A stretch of DNA of 64,000 bases from Theocolax elegans (taxonomy: Eukaryota > Arthropoda > Insecta > Hymenoptera > Cerocephalidae): contig CM047426.1 of NCBI GenBank assembly GCA_026168455.1, positions 73,187,986 to 73,251,985 of the forward strand. Reading direction: 5' to 3'. Position numbers and translations under genes: made by a program. Under the pieces are notes generated by a model. It was not told the origin of the DNA. It made no database searches and saw nothing but the letters and a program-made list of their open reading frames with translations. The first letter of the stretch is position 1. Each line of letters begins with the position of its first letter. Below, in pieces: positions 49,015 through 59,886 of the stretch.

Positions 49015-50996
49015 TTAAATTTTTGGTATCTTTAAATCAGGATAATCCTTTAAAATCTTTGTTTTAGTTTCAGCGAGTTTAATGTGTAATTGATATTGAT
49101 CATAGGAATCACTGTTTTCATGTGTTTTACAGCTAAAAGATTAAAGATTTATGTCATTAAGTTGTATTATATTTATCATTGTAAAAAAATTATATGAATA
49201 TTTATTACTTTCCCAATCCTTCAAAGTGACTGTAACCTTTCTGGATTTTCTGCTTACAAATATAACAGAAGCAAGATTTACACTGACTACAAACCATTTT
49301 ATTACATCCATATGTTTTAATGATAGGTACATTACAGTCAGGACAATATCTTATGACTACTTTACTTAATTCTTCTTCAATCATTATTCTACTTTTATGT
49401 TCATCTAACACATCAGCACATTTGACTGGTGCATGATTTAATTTTTTACATAATCTGCAAAAACAGTAATATTTTATTTTAAAACATCATAAATATTTCT
49501 TTTGTACCAATATTATTTTTCAATAGGTATGTTTATCATATAAAAACTTATTTAAAACTAATTGTTTAGTTAGAAAATGGCATAAATATTTTTACCTGCA
49601 AGTTATTTTCATACACTCTTGATTTTGGCAATTGAAAATTTGTATTTCTGGTGCAATTTCCATTGAAAATGGACAAAAAGGGCATGTTGTTAAATTATCT
49701 AACTTGGCATTCATTATTTCTATTTCTTGACGTTTCATTAAAAATGCATCATATATGGTTTTTGGTAAAACTTGTTTGAGTACATTTAGCTGGAATTCGT
49801 TATTACAATTTTCAAAGCAATGTACAGATCCTTCAGCTCTGGAAATAGCCATTTTTGTGCCTTTAATTATACATTGTATGCAAAATATATGACCATTGCC
49901 ACATTCAACATTATCCACTAAAGTACATTCATCAAAACAACATTGACATGTTAGAAGGAGATTTTGTAGCTAAAACAAGGATATAAATATATTAATAATT
50001 TTTCAATTAATTTAGTGCATAAAAATAAATTTATTGTTTAAAAGGTATTGGCATATTTTTTAAATCATTTAGGATTTTACCCTCAACATTTTGACCTCTT
50101 TTTCCTTTTTAGCTGTTATCATATCTATATGTTCTTTAATAATACTCTTATTTTCAATAAATGCGATTTCTTGTAACAAAGGAATATTATCAAATTGAAT
50201 ATTTAATTCTACTTTAAATTGATTCCCAAATTGTTGTCCTAAGAATTTATCAGTAATACTCAAATTAAATTTATTATTTGAATATAAGTTTCTTATATAT
50301 AAGACCTAAAAAATAGTTTCCGAGTAAATAAATAATACATATTTGTAATTAATATTTTTGTCTTACCTCAACATGTTTATATTTATTTTCTAAGTATGTT
50401 AGAGCATCTTTATCTTGCAGACATTGCCTTTCAAAATTTTCAAAATGATCAAAAGGTTCAGGAAACAGTTCAAGAAACTCTTCAACATTAAAATTAGTTA
50501 TATACTGTTTAACTTTTTCTTCCTTCTTCTTTTTTATATAATACTCATTTCGTTTGACATAATCTTTATTTATCAATTTTGATTGAACAAACTCTTCTAA
50601 AGATTGTTCATCATTATAATGTTCTATTACATATTGTTTTATTATTTCCGGGTTGCAGTCAGGTATTATATTTACTATAATTTGAACTTTTTCATTGATA
50701 TTTTGTTCTTTTTGTAAAGCTTCGCACAACTGTTTGTCACTTTCATTTTCTAAAGTTGAATTATTTTCTGCGATTAGCAATTGAGAAACAGATTCGGGAT
50801 CAAGATTGTTTTCATAACTTAATAAATGATTTATTAGCATTACTAACAGATCACCTTCAATTGTTGTAAAAGGTGGTTTAATGCATATTTCTCTAATGTA
50901 TTGAGCATGTACCTTAGGAAACATACTCAATAATATACTATAGTTAGGTTCTATATCTTCTGTATTGTAAACATATATTTTGTCCTTATCTTCCAT
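49015..50996 (-). CDS. RNF216: RNF216/Triad3-like RBR E3 ubiquitin ligase
   Basis: Five minus-strand exons (50996-50367, 50305-50081, 49969-49596, 49454-49209, 49132-49015) give 530 aa. The N-terminal 285 residues are acidic and helical, with a segment (FNVEEFLELFPEPFDHFE) resembling the region before the RBR in RNF216. The RING1 cysteines start with CQCCFDECT at 293. The IBR includes CPFCPF and CQNQECMKITCRLC. RING2 reads RYCPDCNVPIIKTYGCNKMVC, with the expected catalytic Cys at 460 by analogy with RNF216. RBR ligases form a Cys-ubiquitin thioester in RING2; vertebrate RNF216 makes K63-linked chains. At 530 aa it is much shorter than vertebrate RNF216 (about 870-920 aa), mainly at the N-terminus. 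The last exon (39 codons including stop) has a lower-confidence junction. Confidence 0.9.
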
Positions 50997-53012
50997 ATTT
51001 GTTAAAATTTATAAATTTGAAAGTTTATAAAAAAATTATATTGAATTTATTTTGTTAATTTGTAACTGCCTAATCAATTTTTATTCACAATTCGTTAAAT
51101 AAATGTATGTGGTACCTTACTCTGCTAAAAGTAAGAACCTACATAGTAAATAAATTGTTTGATAGTGTAATATAAGTGATATAATATAAGTATAAGTAAT
51201 ATTATCCACAATAAACCAAATTCTATAAAAAATGTAAATTGTTTTTCTATTCCATTTAATATTATATATACTGGAAATGATTAACGACTATCAACAATAA
51301 TTTGGTATAGGTACTTTCATAAAACTTACGCGAGATCTACGTACAGAATTACCTCCGCGATTCCTTTGTTAAACGTTCACAGGAATGTACAGCGCGTTAG
51401 ACGGTCACGATTGTTTTGTATTCATAAACTTGATTCACAGAAAATTCACGATAAGAGTTAATATAGGTACGTTCGCAGCAATTAATACTGTTTTGCAAAC
51501 ATCGTATTCAATAGGCTTTTTTTTATTGCGAATCTAACAAATTTGACCTAAAACAGGAAATACGGTTATAATATATACGTACATTTGTCTATAGTATTAA
51601 ATTACAAAACAATCTTTTCTTGTATTACTTCCAAGTACATAACAGTTTCAGTCTTAACAAAGTCTAACATTATTAACTTTCGGGATTGTTTTCATTAGAA
51701 AAATAGATATAGCTCGATAGATTTTTTACTCATCTTTCTGATGGTCTATAGTTATTTTTGTTCCCAAAAGCTTTAAATTAATGTTACTATGCGTACAATA
51801 TAAAATCGAGAAAATCAAGTTTTCGTAAATAGTACGATGCCACGATACGATGCTTTTTGATAGTTAGGACAATCTTTCTTAGTGTTTTTTACTAACTTAA
51901 AAAACATTAAGAGCCATTTTACTTGAGCAATAGCTATATACGCATCATATTTATCTTTCCAGACATCCAAAAAACTCAAAATTTTAAAAAATTGTAGATA
52001 GGACGTTATTCCTTAGGAGGGCAGTAGAATACGTGTTTTTAAATAAAATTTCACCAACTTCAAAATACATTTCCAAGTTGAAGAGATAAGGAGTCATTAA
52101 TTTGTGGAGGCGCGCCTAATCGCGATTCGGGTACACCTCCGCTCCCAGGAGTTTTCCTGATCCGCGATTCCAACAATCGGTATCGACGTTCCGTTATTTA
52201 ATCGTGGTCAATTATTTCATCTGTTTATTTTCTACGTATCGATAGTTGTAAGTAGAAGGAATTGATCATTTATTACTATAGTGCGAGATTGAAATATAGA
52301 CTTATTAGCCGAGCCGAGCCCTTCTCTCTCTTCCGCTCCTACCTGACTATAGCTACAAATTATTAACAAAATACAAAAATATAATCTTCCTTCCGATTTC
52401 TTAAAAAGAAATAAGTTCTTGTTTTTTAAATTGCAGTTAGAATACATTCTGTGCACGAAATTAAATAAAGAATCATTTTTTGAAACAATGCGATGCTGTA
52501 TATATTTTTTTCTTTGTAAATTTAAAAATACGCTGAGAAATTTTTAATTTAACAGCTATATAGTGCGCATATGTATATAAGAAATAGCGAACATAGTGAG
52601 TTCTGGGTGGATCGAAAAGAAATTGTTTACTTCGTCTTACGTGTAGGTATAGTAATTTTAATGTTAGTCTTAAAATATATAGTTGCCATAATTCTACTTG
52701 TAAATTTTATATGAAAGGAAATTGGATTAAAAAATGATTTTTGAATATCTGTATATACGTAAATAAACAAAATAAAGAAAACAGAATATTATGATGTTTA
52801 GAATTTGTACTAGTCAATCATTTAAATTTATGCTGCGTGATGGTCACAGAGAAGAGTCAAGTCAAGAGAGAGACAGAGAGTGTGCGCGAGAAAATGAGCT
52901 TTTCGGATAGGTTATAAAGCAAGCATATATATAGGAATATATATAGCCTGCAACCAAAACAGTTTTCTGTCTTTGCATCTCATTTACTTGCACTATAAAT
53001 AATTTATCGAAG
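50997..53012. other. intergenic DNA between divergent genes
   Basis: Head-to-head interval of about 2 kb. Short CpG-containing patches occur near 51340-51420 and 52105-52160, and a GA-rich patch near 52855-52895. No coding exon or RNA gene is recognised. Confidence 0.5.
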
Positions 53013-53048
53013 ATGGAGTATTGTGAGACGTTGGCTTATAGCAAATAG
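53013..53048 (+). other. upstream ORF before the TFPT/HMG-box gene
   Basis: An ATG at 53013 opens an 11-codon frame (MEYCETLAYSK) that stops at 53048, ten bases before the main start at 53059. If the transcript begins upstream of it, it could reduce initiation at the main ATG. The transcription start is unknown. Confidence 0.35.
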
Positions 53049-53058
53049 TTATTTTGCA

Positions 53059-54050
53059 ATGTCGGACGATTCGGATTACGATGTTGAACAAGAAGAGATT
53101 GACATTTACAAAAGAAAATATCAACTGCTTGCCGAACGATGCGAAGTCTTGCAACAAGTTTGTATACTTTCTTTCACTTTATTCATTAGCATTGATCGGT
53201 CTTAATTAATTTTTGTAATTGCTGTAGGATAATGAACGATTAGTTCACCGAATTCATCAGGCCAGAAAATTATTGAAGCGTACAAAAAAAGAGAAAAAGT
53301 AAGCTATTTAGAGGTTATGTTTTTATTTTAATCACAAAAATATTTCATTCTGCTTTTTGGTAAAACTTAATTGTTTTATTTAATTTTTTATGTTATACCT
53401 ACCTTAAGCCTTGTTATTATTTTTACGTAAATTATTACAAACGTATATTAAATTATTTTTAATTTCATGTTTGAATCTATTGTTTGTTTTGTTATTTACA
53501 AATTTGCATAGGTATTTAATTAATCGTCTTGATCAACATGGAGACAATTGGAGGGAAGCTCCAATGGGAGTACTAGAGGAAAACAGTATTTTTCAAAGCA
53601 CTCCAAAGCAAGAGAAATGTTCAAAGTCTATTGTAAATAATGTTAAGGAAGAAAAGCCGAAGAAGGGGACCAAGAGGAAAGGAACAAAAACTGATCCTAA
53701 TGCTCCAAAGAGGCCTGCAAATCCATTTTTTCAATTTTGCCAAGAGCAAAGGCCTCGCGTAATGGAACGACTAGCTGGAGAACCAGAGCCTAGCAAACAA
53801 GAGCTTACTAGGCAATTAGCAACAACGTGGAAATCTCTCAGTTCGGAAGACAAAAAAGTAATTTTATTACTTTATTTTTGTATTATCCTTTAAATTTAGC
53901 ATTGTAATTATTAAATTGTTTGTTTTATTTAATTTACAGGTATATTATGACATGTACGAAAGATCTAAAGAAAAATATGTAGCTGAAATGCAAGTTTATA
54001 ATAAAAAGACAGAAGATACATCACCACAAATGTCCTTAAATGTAACTTAA
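53059..54050 (+). CDS. TFPT-like coiled coil joined to an HMG box (INO80-type subunit)
   Basis: Four exons (53059-53157, 53228-53298, 53512-53857, 53940-54050) give 208 aa. Residues 18-70 match the TFPT/Amida (INO80F) core: RKYQLL..RC, NERLVHRIHQ, an ER/EK-rich stretch, YLINRLDQHGDNWR and then VLEEN. Residues about 108-176 form an HMG box: DPNAPKRPANPFFQFC, then RQLATTWKSLSSEDK and VYYDMYERSKEKY. A Lys-rich linker joins the two. Human TFPT, as I know it, has no HMG box, while yeast Nhp10 pairs an HMG box with INO80 binding, so this architecture resembles a bridge between them. The start is the first in-frame ATG; frames extending further upstream need a GTG. Nuclear DNA-binding role is inferred. 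Confidence 0.85.
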
Positions 54051-54515
54051 CTTAATTTATAAGACTGTAAATAATAATAAAATTAAAAAGTTTTTTATAA
54101 ACATTTGAACTTTATTTAATATCAATTATACACACATTTCACAAAGTTATATTTTTACTTATTATAAAATTGTGTTGAACAATTTTTAATATTATGGAAC
54201 TAACTTCAATTGTTAATAAATTTTATTATTTCAATTTTTTTACAATAAATTTTTGCTATGTCGATATAAAACAATAATAAAAAATAATTTGTTATGCTTA
54301 AATTATAGTACAAAAGATGTGTTAAATTTTTTTGTATATTTAATATTAAACTTTCGCAAGTTGCAAGTTACCAATTGCAAAAAAATAAAACAGATATAGC
54401 CAACACGACGAGCGATAACGGGTCGGGTGCATGATAACGAACGCGCGCGCGCCCCCAGGCTCCAGAGTGTGTGCCGCGCCGCCAGTTCTATATTCTGTTA
54501 GGAAAAGTAGCAAAC
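54051..54515. promoter_or_regulatory. PSMA6 upstream region
   Basis: The left part is the 3' UTR of the TFPT/HMG gene with AATAAA at 54076-54081. The right part, about 54405-54500, is a small CpG-rich patch including a (CG)n run, typical of a housekeeping promoter, ending at the PSMA6 start. Confidence 0.45.
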
Positions 54516-55772
54516 ATGGCGCGAGGCACTAGCGCTGGTTTTGACAGACAGATTACAATTTTTTCGCCGGAAGGCCGGCTATATCAAGTAGGCAAGTATT
54601 AAAATTGTAAAATATTAATCGTTAATATTTACTTTACCTAACGATACATTATTTTTTTATCCTTGTTACGTAAAAAGAGATTGTTAGACAATTGCCGGAG
54701 TACGATGTCACAGCGTGATCTGCACTTTTTTGAAGGTGTAAACTTCTAAAATTTAAAGTATTATAATAGTTTGAATTTCTTATTTTACAGAATATGCTTT
54801 TAAAGCAATTAATCAAAGTGGCCTCACGTCGGTCGCAGTTAAGGGTAGCGATACAGCTGTTTTCGCGACACAGAAAAAAGTGCCAGTAAGATGATGGTTT
54901 TATTAACCTTACTTTTGTGTATACTTACGAGATTTCTTGAAGTATGTGTAATATTTGATAGTAACGAAAGCATATTTTTTAGGATAAGTTATTAGATGCA
55001 TCTAGCGTTTCTCACGTATTTCAATTAACGGATTACATTGGTTGTCTTATGACTGGAATGATCGGTTAGTATTAAGTAGCAGATTCTGTATTATTTGTGC
55101 TTAACGATTAATAATATTTGATTTTATTAATTGCAGCTGATAGTAAGTCACAAGTCCAGCGAGCTCGTTATGAAGCTGCTCATTTCAAGTATAAATATGG
55201 GTATGACATACCCGTTGATACGCTTTGCAGAAGAGTCGCAGACATAAGTCAAGTCTATACACAAAATGCTGAAATGAGACCTCTTGGATGTTCAATGATG
55301 ATAATATCGTACGATAATGAAAAAGGTCCTTGCATTTACAAAGCAGATCCTGCTGGTTATTTCTGTGGCTACAGAGCAATATCGGCTGGTTCGAAGCAAA
55401 CTGAAGCTAATTCTTATCTTGAAAAGAAGCTAAAGAAAAAACAAAATTATGACTTTGATGAAACTGTTCAGCTTGCTATTTGTTGTTTGTCCACAGTTTT
55501 ATCTGTAGATTTTAAACCGTCTGAATTGGAAATAGGTGTTGTGTCAAAGGATAATCCAAAATTTAGGTAATAAGATTAGTTTATTGTTATAAACATTTAT
55601 GTATATTTTATATTTACTGTCAAGATTTAGTATTGTACAGTTATTTATTATACATTTTATAAATTACATTTTGTACTAAAAAAATTATAAATTTTTTACT
55701 TTTTATGATTTCAGAGTTCTCACTGAACCAGAAATTGATAAGCATCTAACTGCCATTGCAGAAAAAGATTAA
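54516..55772 (+). CDS. PSMA6: 20S proteasome subunit alpha type-6
   Basis: Five exons (54516-54591, 54791-54885, 54983-55064, 55137-55566, 55715-55772) give 246 aa, the same length as human PSMA6. The N-terminal signature [24 protein letters not shown] spans the first junction and is characteristic of the alpha-1 position. Other family segments are [33 protein letters not shown] and [11 protein letters not shown]. Alpha subunits form the gated outer rings of the 20S core and are not catalytic. Intron 1 begins with GC, not GT (AG|GCAAGT): the conserved protein junction V-E-Y requires exon 1 to end in GTAG. The gene is tandem with the TFPT/HMG gene and convergent with SmD2. Confidence 0.96.
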
Positions 55773-55952
55773 AGTTAAATTTATTTAAAACATAAGAATG
55801 TATTTCTTTATAAGAATTTTGTAATAACAAATATATTATTTCCTGTTGGAATTGAAATAAAAACAACATTTTTTGTGAATGAATTAGAATTTATTTTAAA
55901 AATTAGCTTATATCTATTTTATTATATTAAATTTAAAAATAATAAATTCATT
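55773..55952. other. overlapping 3' ends of PSMA6 and SmD2
   Basis: Only 180 bases separate the two convergent stop codons. The PSMA6 poly(A) signal (AATAAA, 55856-55861) and a minus-strand signal for SmD2 (TTTATT, 55891-55896) are 30 bases apart. With cleavage 10-30 bases beyond each signal, the two mRNAs should overlap antisense. Confidence 0.6.
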
Positions 55953-56544
55953 TTATTTTCCTGAAGCTGTAGCTAAAGGATTGCGAACTACCAGTATGAC
56001 TGAATCTCCTCGTAAGAACATTTTGGATATAAATCTGTCTTTGTTAACAGGTTTTGCCTGAAATAAGATAATTACTTAATCATACATTTTATAACTTCTT
56101 GGGTTAAGCTTTTTAATATTATATTGATTGAGTTAACAAATAATAGTCCATGCTAACATATACATACTTTCTTTTTTCCTTTGCCTGTTCTTGGAAGTTC
56201 TGTCCACATTTCTTTGACATTTTCCAATACCATGTTACAATGCCTATCAAAAGCCTTGACACGACCAAGTAATTTTTTGTTATTTCTACAATTGATTAAA
56301 ACTTGCGTGTTATTTTTAACAGATTGTGTCAAAACAGATAGAGGTCCCGTGTTAAATTCTTCTTCTTCTCTTTTGGCTAATTCTTCAGGTGTCATTTCTG
56401 ACTTTGGTTTTGTTAGAGAAGTCCTTAAAATGAATGAAATTAATATAAATATCCATAATATAACCAAATAATGTAAATAATAAAAATGTAATTCAAAATA
56501 CAATGAATTTGTCTGTTAATCAACAAGTACATCCATACTTACAT
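55953..56544 (-). CDS. SmD2: small nuclear ribonucleoprotein Sm D2
   Basis: Minus-strand exons 56544-56543 (coding part, AT only), 56423-56168 and 56057-55953 give 120 aa; human SNRPD2 is 118 aa. The protein is almost identical to known SmD2: [35 protein letters not shown], the Sm1 motif [18 protein letters not shown], then [11 protein letters not shown] and the Sm2 motif [15 protein letters not shown]. SmD2 pairs with SmD1 in the Sm ring of U1, U2, U4 and U5 snRNPs. The start codon appears split: exon 1 ends CAACAT before GTAAGT, and exon 2 begins G ACT TCT after TTTTAAG, giving M-T-S-L-T-K-P-K. The alternative start, the Met of SEMTPEE, would drop ten conserved residues. Confidence 0.95.
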
Positions 56545-58150
56545 GTTGAATTAAATTAATTTTTGAGATAACAATTGATTTAAATAAATTTTATTGTAAG
56601 TGTAAAAATTTAATAATAATATATACACGAAATATGTATAAATATTTTAAGGTTAAGTTGCAGCGCGCGTCGCTCAACACACTCCCGTTACCGGTTATCC
56701 GTACAATAATTGTTCCATGCTGTCCAACACATATATTTTACAAAATAATCGATAACCAATGTGACCAACATAGTATTCTTAATTATTCTACCTTATATAT
56801 ATATATAAGATGGTATTTAGTTGATTTTATGTTTTCCTTTTAAAAGGACAGATGATATAGGTACCTATAGGTATAAAATACGCGTGCAAGTATCAAGTCA
56901 AAAATTTTGAAATTAATATAATAAACAGAGTTTTTTTAAGTGCTTAGTATTTTTTTCATTTCTTTTGTTTCCGAAAGTAAAGATTATTAATTATATATAT
57001 ATAGTAAATAGTCGTCGTTCTCAATATAAATAATATTATTTGATAGTCGTTTAAATTTTTGTTGAATAAGTACCTATTTAATATTTTCTTTTTATGAATG
57101 CATAAAAAACCACTGTCAATAAATTGGCACATCCCATCTTTTGTATGTACTTACATTCATTATAAAATCCTTCTTGCGCAAAATTTAACAAAAATATTAC
57201 AAAAAAGCTGTGTTTAAAAAAATTGTTTAAAATCATAAATATTGGGATTTGTTTTTTAAAAAAAATAAATTAAAAAACATAATATAGGTATAGTTATTCA
57301 AGAGAAGAACGGTATTGGGAAATGTATACACATTATATATGTTTCATCCTGCGTAATCATTTTTTTAAGTTTTTGTAGATTTTCGAGATTGTCGCGTTCC
57401 AATCTCCCCTCCTTTGTATTTCCGAGCAAATGTCCATTATCCGATTCCCTCGCTCTCCTTGAAAATTTTCCAGTGCGTGTCGATGATACATTTTCGTGGA
57501 GGGTGCTGGATCGTGGGGCTGTGTAATACCTAGTCCATGCCGAGTACCAAGGCGTCACTTTTATTCAACCATTTATATATATACTTATAGGTAATGTATG
57601 TACGTGTGTGCGTGCCTTCCGTGTTTGTGTGTACAATATATAGGAATTAGAATAGCATGCGCGTATACAAATTGCCATCGCGCGAGAAAGAGACACGAAA
57701 GTGTTTTCACCTTGGCGATGCCCGATTCTGACATTTGACGGTAAAGTAAGCATTTTATATAGACGGCGAGCCGCGAGCGAAAAAGCAGAATTTTAACGCG
57801 TCGCGTTGGTTCGTCGATACGTTTTGAATACAAGGTACACCTGCAAATTTAACGATAAGCGTTTTACAAGCCATTTTATGCGAATTTCGACAGAACCAGT
57901 CGTATTACTCGTATTTGTTGGATTTCCTTTTTTTACGAATGACGCAAGCGCCTATTATAGATATCATCGCCGAATCGAGAGGTGGCGCAAAATCAAAATC
58001 AAAATGTAGTTGGGTGATTGGGTCAAAAAAACAACATGCGAAGCCGGAACGTGTATATAGCGAAGGACTCGCGCGCCGCATATATATACACCGCTACCGA
58101 GGTATAAGTGTGGGTGTGTAACGCGTACGGCGTACGGCGTACGTATATAT
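56545..58150. other. intergenic DNA between SmD2 and coronin
   Basis: Head-to-head interval, AT-rich until about 57.3 kb, then increasingly CpG-rich toward the coronin promoter. No coding sequence is recognised; the frames on both strands near 57.3-58.1 kb are unlike any family I know. Confidence 0.5.
58124..58143. repeat. 7-base tandem repeat
   Basis: CGTACGG occurs twice, followed by a partial third copy (CGTACG), at the left edge of the coronin promoter island. Confidence 0.8.
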
Positions 58151-58701
58151 ATGCAAAGGATAAGGATAGCTCCGAGGCCGCCGAGAGGAGCGAGAGAGAG
58201 AGTGAGAGAGAGAGTGAGAAAGAGGAGGAGGAGGTATAGTAAAGAGAACAGTAGCCGACGTGAAAGGGGGAGGCTTCTTCCCGTTTCCGGCCTCCGGCTG
58301 TCAGATAATAAATATATCTCCCTTGCTCGCGGCGGCGGTGGTGGCGACAATACGCGTATACACACATAATACATAAGCGACACCTCTCTTTCTCGGTTCT
58401 CCCTCCTTCGCCGTCCGCCGGTTTTCCATCTCGTTTGGTTTGGTTGACTGTGCGCGTGCATACGGTCTATACGCGAGTATATTCTATATTGCTGGTGCAC
58501 CGTGCATTAGTGTGTCCAGACGCGCGGTGACGGTGATACCGCTCTCCGCTTCGGTGTTCGAGTTCTCGTTGTCGCGTGCTCCACTCTCTTTCCCGGTCTG
58601 TGCGGGTGCGGGAAATAATCGGTGATTCCTACAAATATACGAATCTGACGTTCGTCGATGCGTGACGCGTGACTGCCTCTTACATTGGGGCTGTCTTCTC
58701 G
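58150..58701 (+). promoter_or_regulatory. CpG island and probable first exon of coronin gene
   Basis: GC-rich block with a (GA)n-type tract near 58191-58232. A strong donor consensus (G|GTGAGT) starts the intron at 58702. A plausible acceptor lies at 59821 or 59826, about 60 bases before the coronin start codon. This fits a non-coding first exon and a 1.1 kb first intron. The transcription start cannot be read. Confidence 0.5.
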
Positions 58702-59886
58702 GTGAGTCTTGCGATTTACTTTGTACTAAGTACTTTGACGCTTGTAATGCAGATTAGTTAGCTTATATATACCTATACCTACATCGATGTACGTACCGTA
58801 CCCGTACACACCGCACACGTTGTACGATACACCTATTACATATGTACGTATACACACATACACATACACATTCGCCAGGCAGAAGCTTTGTTTTTTCGTA
58901 CCGCGTTGCGTGCACAAGGGTGGGGTGTGTTGCCTTGCCGCTTTTCGTTACGTCCCTTGTAGTCCCCTTAGTCCCTTTCCTTTTCCAACGAGGAGGGTTG
59001 CTCGATACAAGATATAAGCGGCTGACGAATTAGTCATGTAAGCGAGAGCTTCTATTCTCGATCGCGAATCGCCAAAACACGCTTTTCCTGCGGCTTCTCT
59101 CTTACTTCCTATACATTTCCTTGTCTTTTTGCTTTTTTTCAACTCGAGGCCCTTTACGTAAGCGACTGATCCCTTTAAATCTACGATAGTCGTCACTAAA
59201 TACCTCTAATAAGCGTAAATATTATCGCGGACACGCTACTGTTTCTTACTTACTGTGGTTTCCTTTTTTCTATTTTTTCGCGAAAGGAATGTTTGTCAAT
59301 AATCCAAACGAATCGTTTTATGGTATTTCTAAGAGGTTGGGCATAAGTACGCGTTTTATCGCGAGGTTCCGTAATGGGGAATAATTATTATTATAGTTGC
59401 AATTGTACTGTAAAAACTTTTCTTTTTCTGGAATGTGTAATTTTCGAATAGATATGTAATTTCTTTAATTATTTCAAAATTATTATATTATTTTAATTTG
59501 GTTTTTCATACTTTGTGTTTGCATAAGAAAGAAATTTAATAAAAATTTTTTACAATATGGCTTTGAACTGTAACTTTTTATTGATTAAAATATCAATTAA
59601 ATATTGCTTTACTTAGTTTTATTTAAAAAATTCACTAAAATATTAAAATTTTTTAATTTAGTGCTTTTAATAATGGGTTGTATTCAATTATATTAAAATT
59701 ATCTTAAGTATGGATAAATATTTTTTTATCTAATAAAATAATACTAAAAATCTAATAAAACACATTGTTGAATGTATTGTTAATCATTTCTAATTGATTG
59801 CATTATTTGTTGTTATTTAAGTTTAGATTACATGATTCACTAGTGTAAAAGCTAACAAGGAAACAAAAGTACCAAAAGGCATCATC

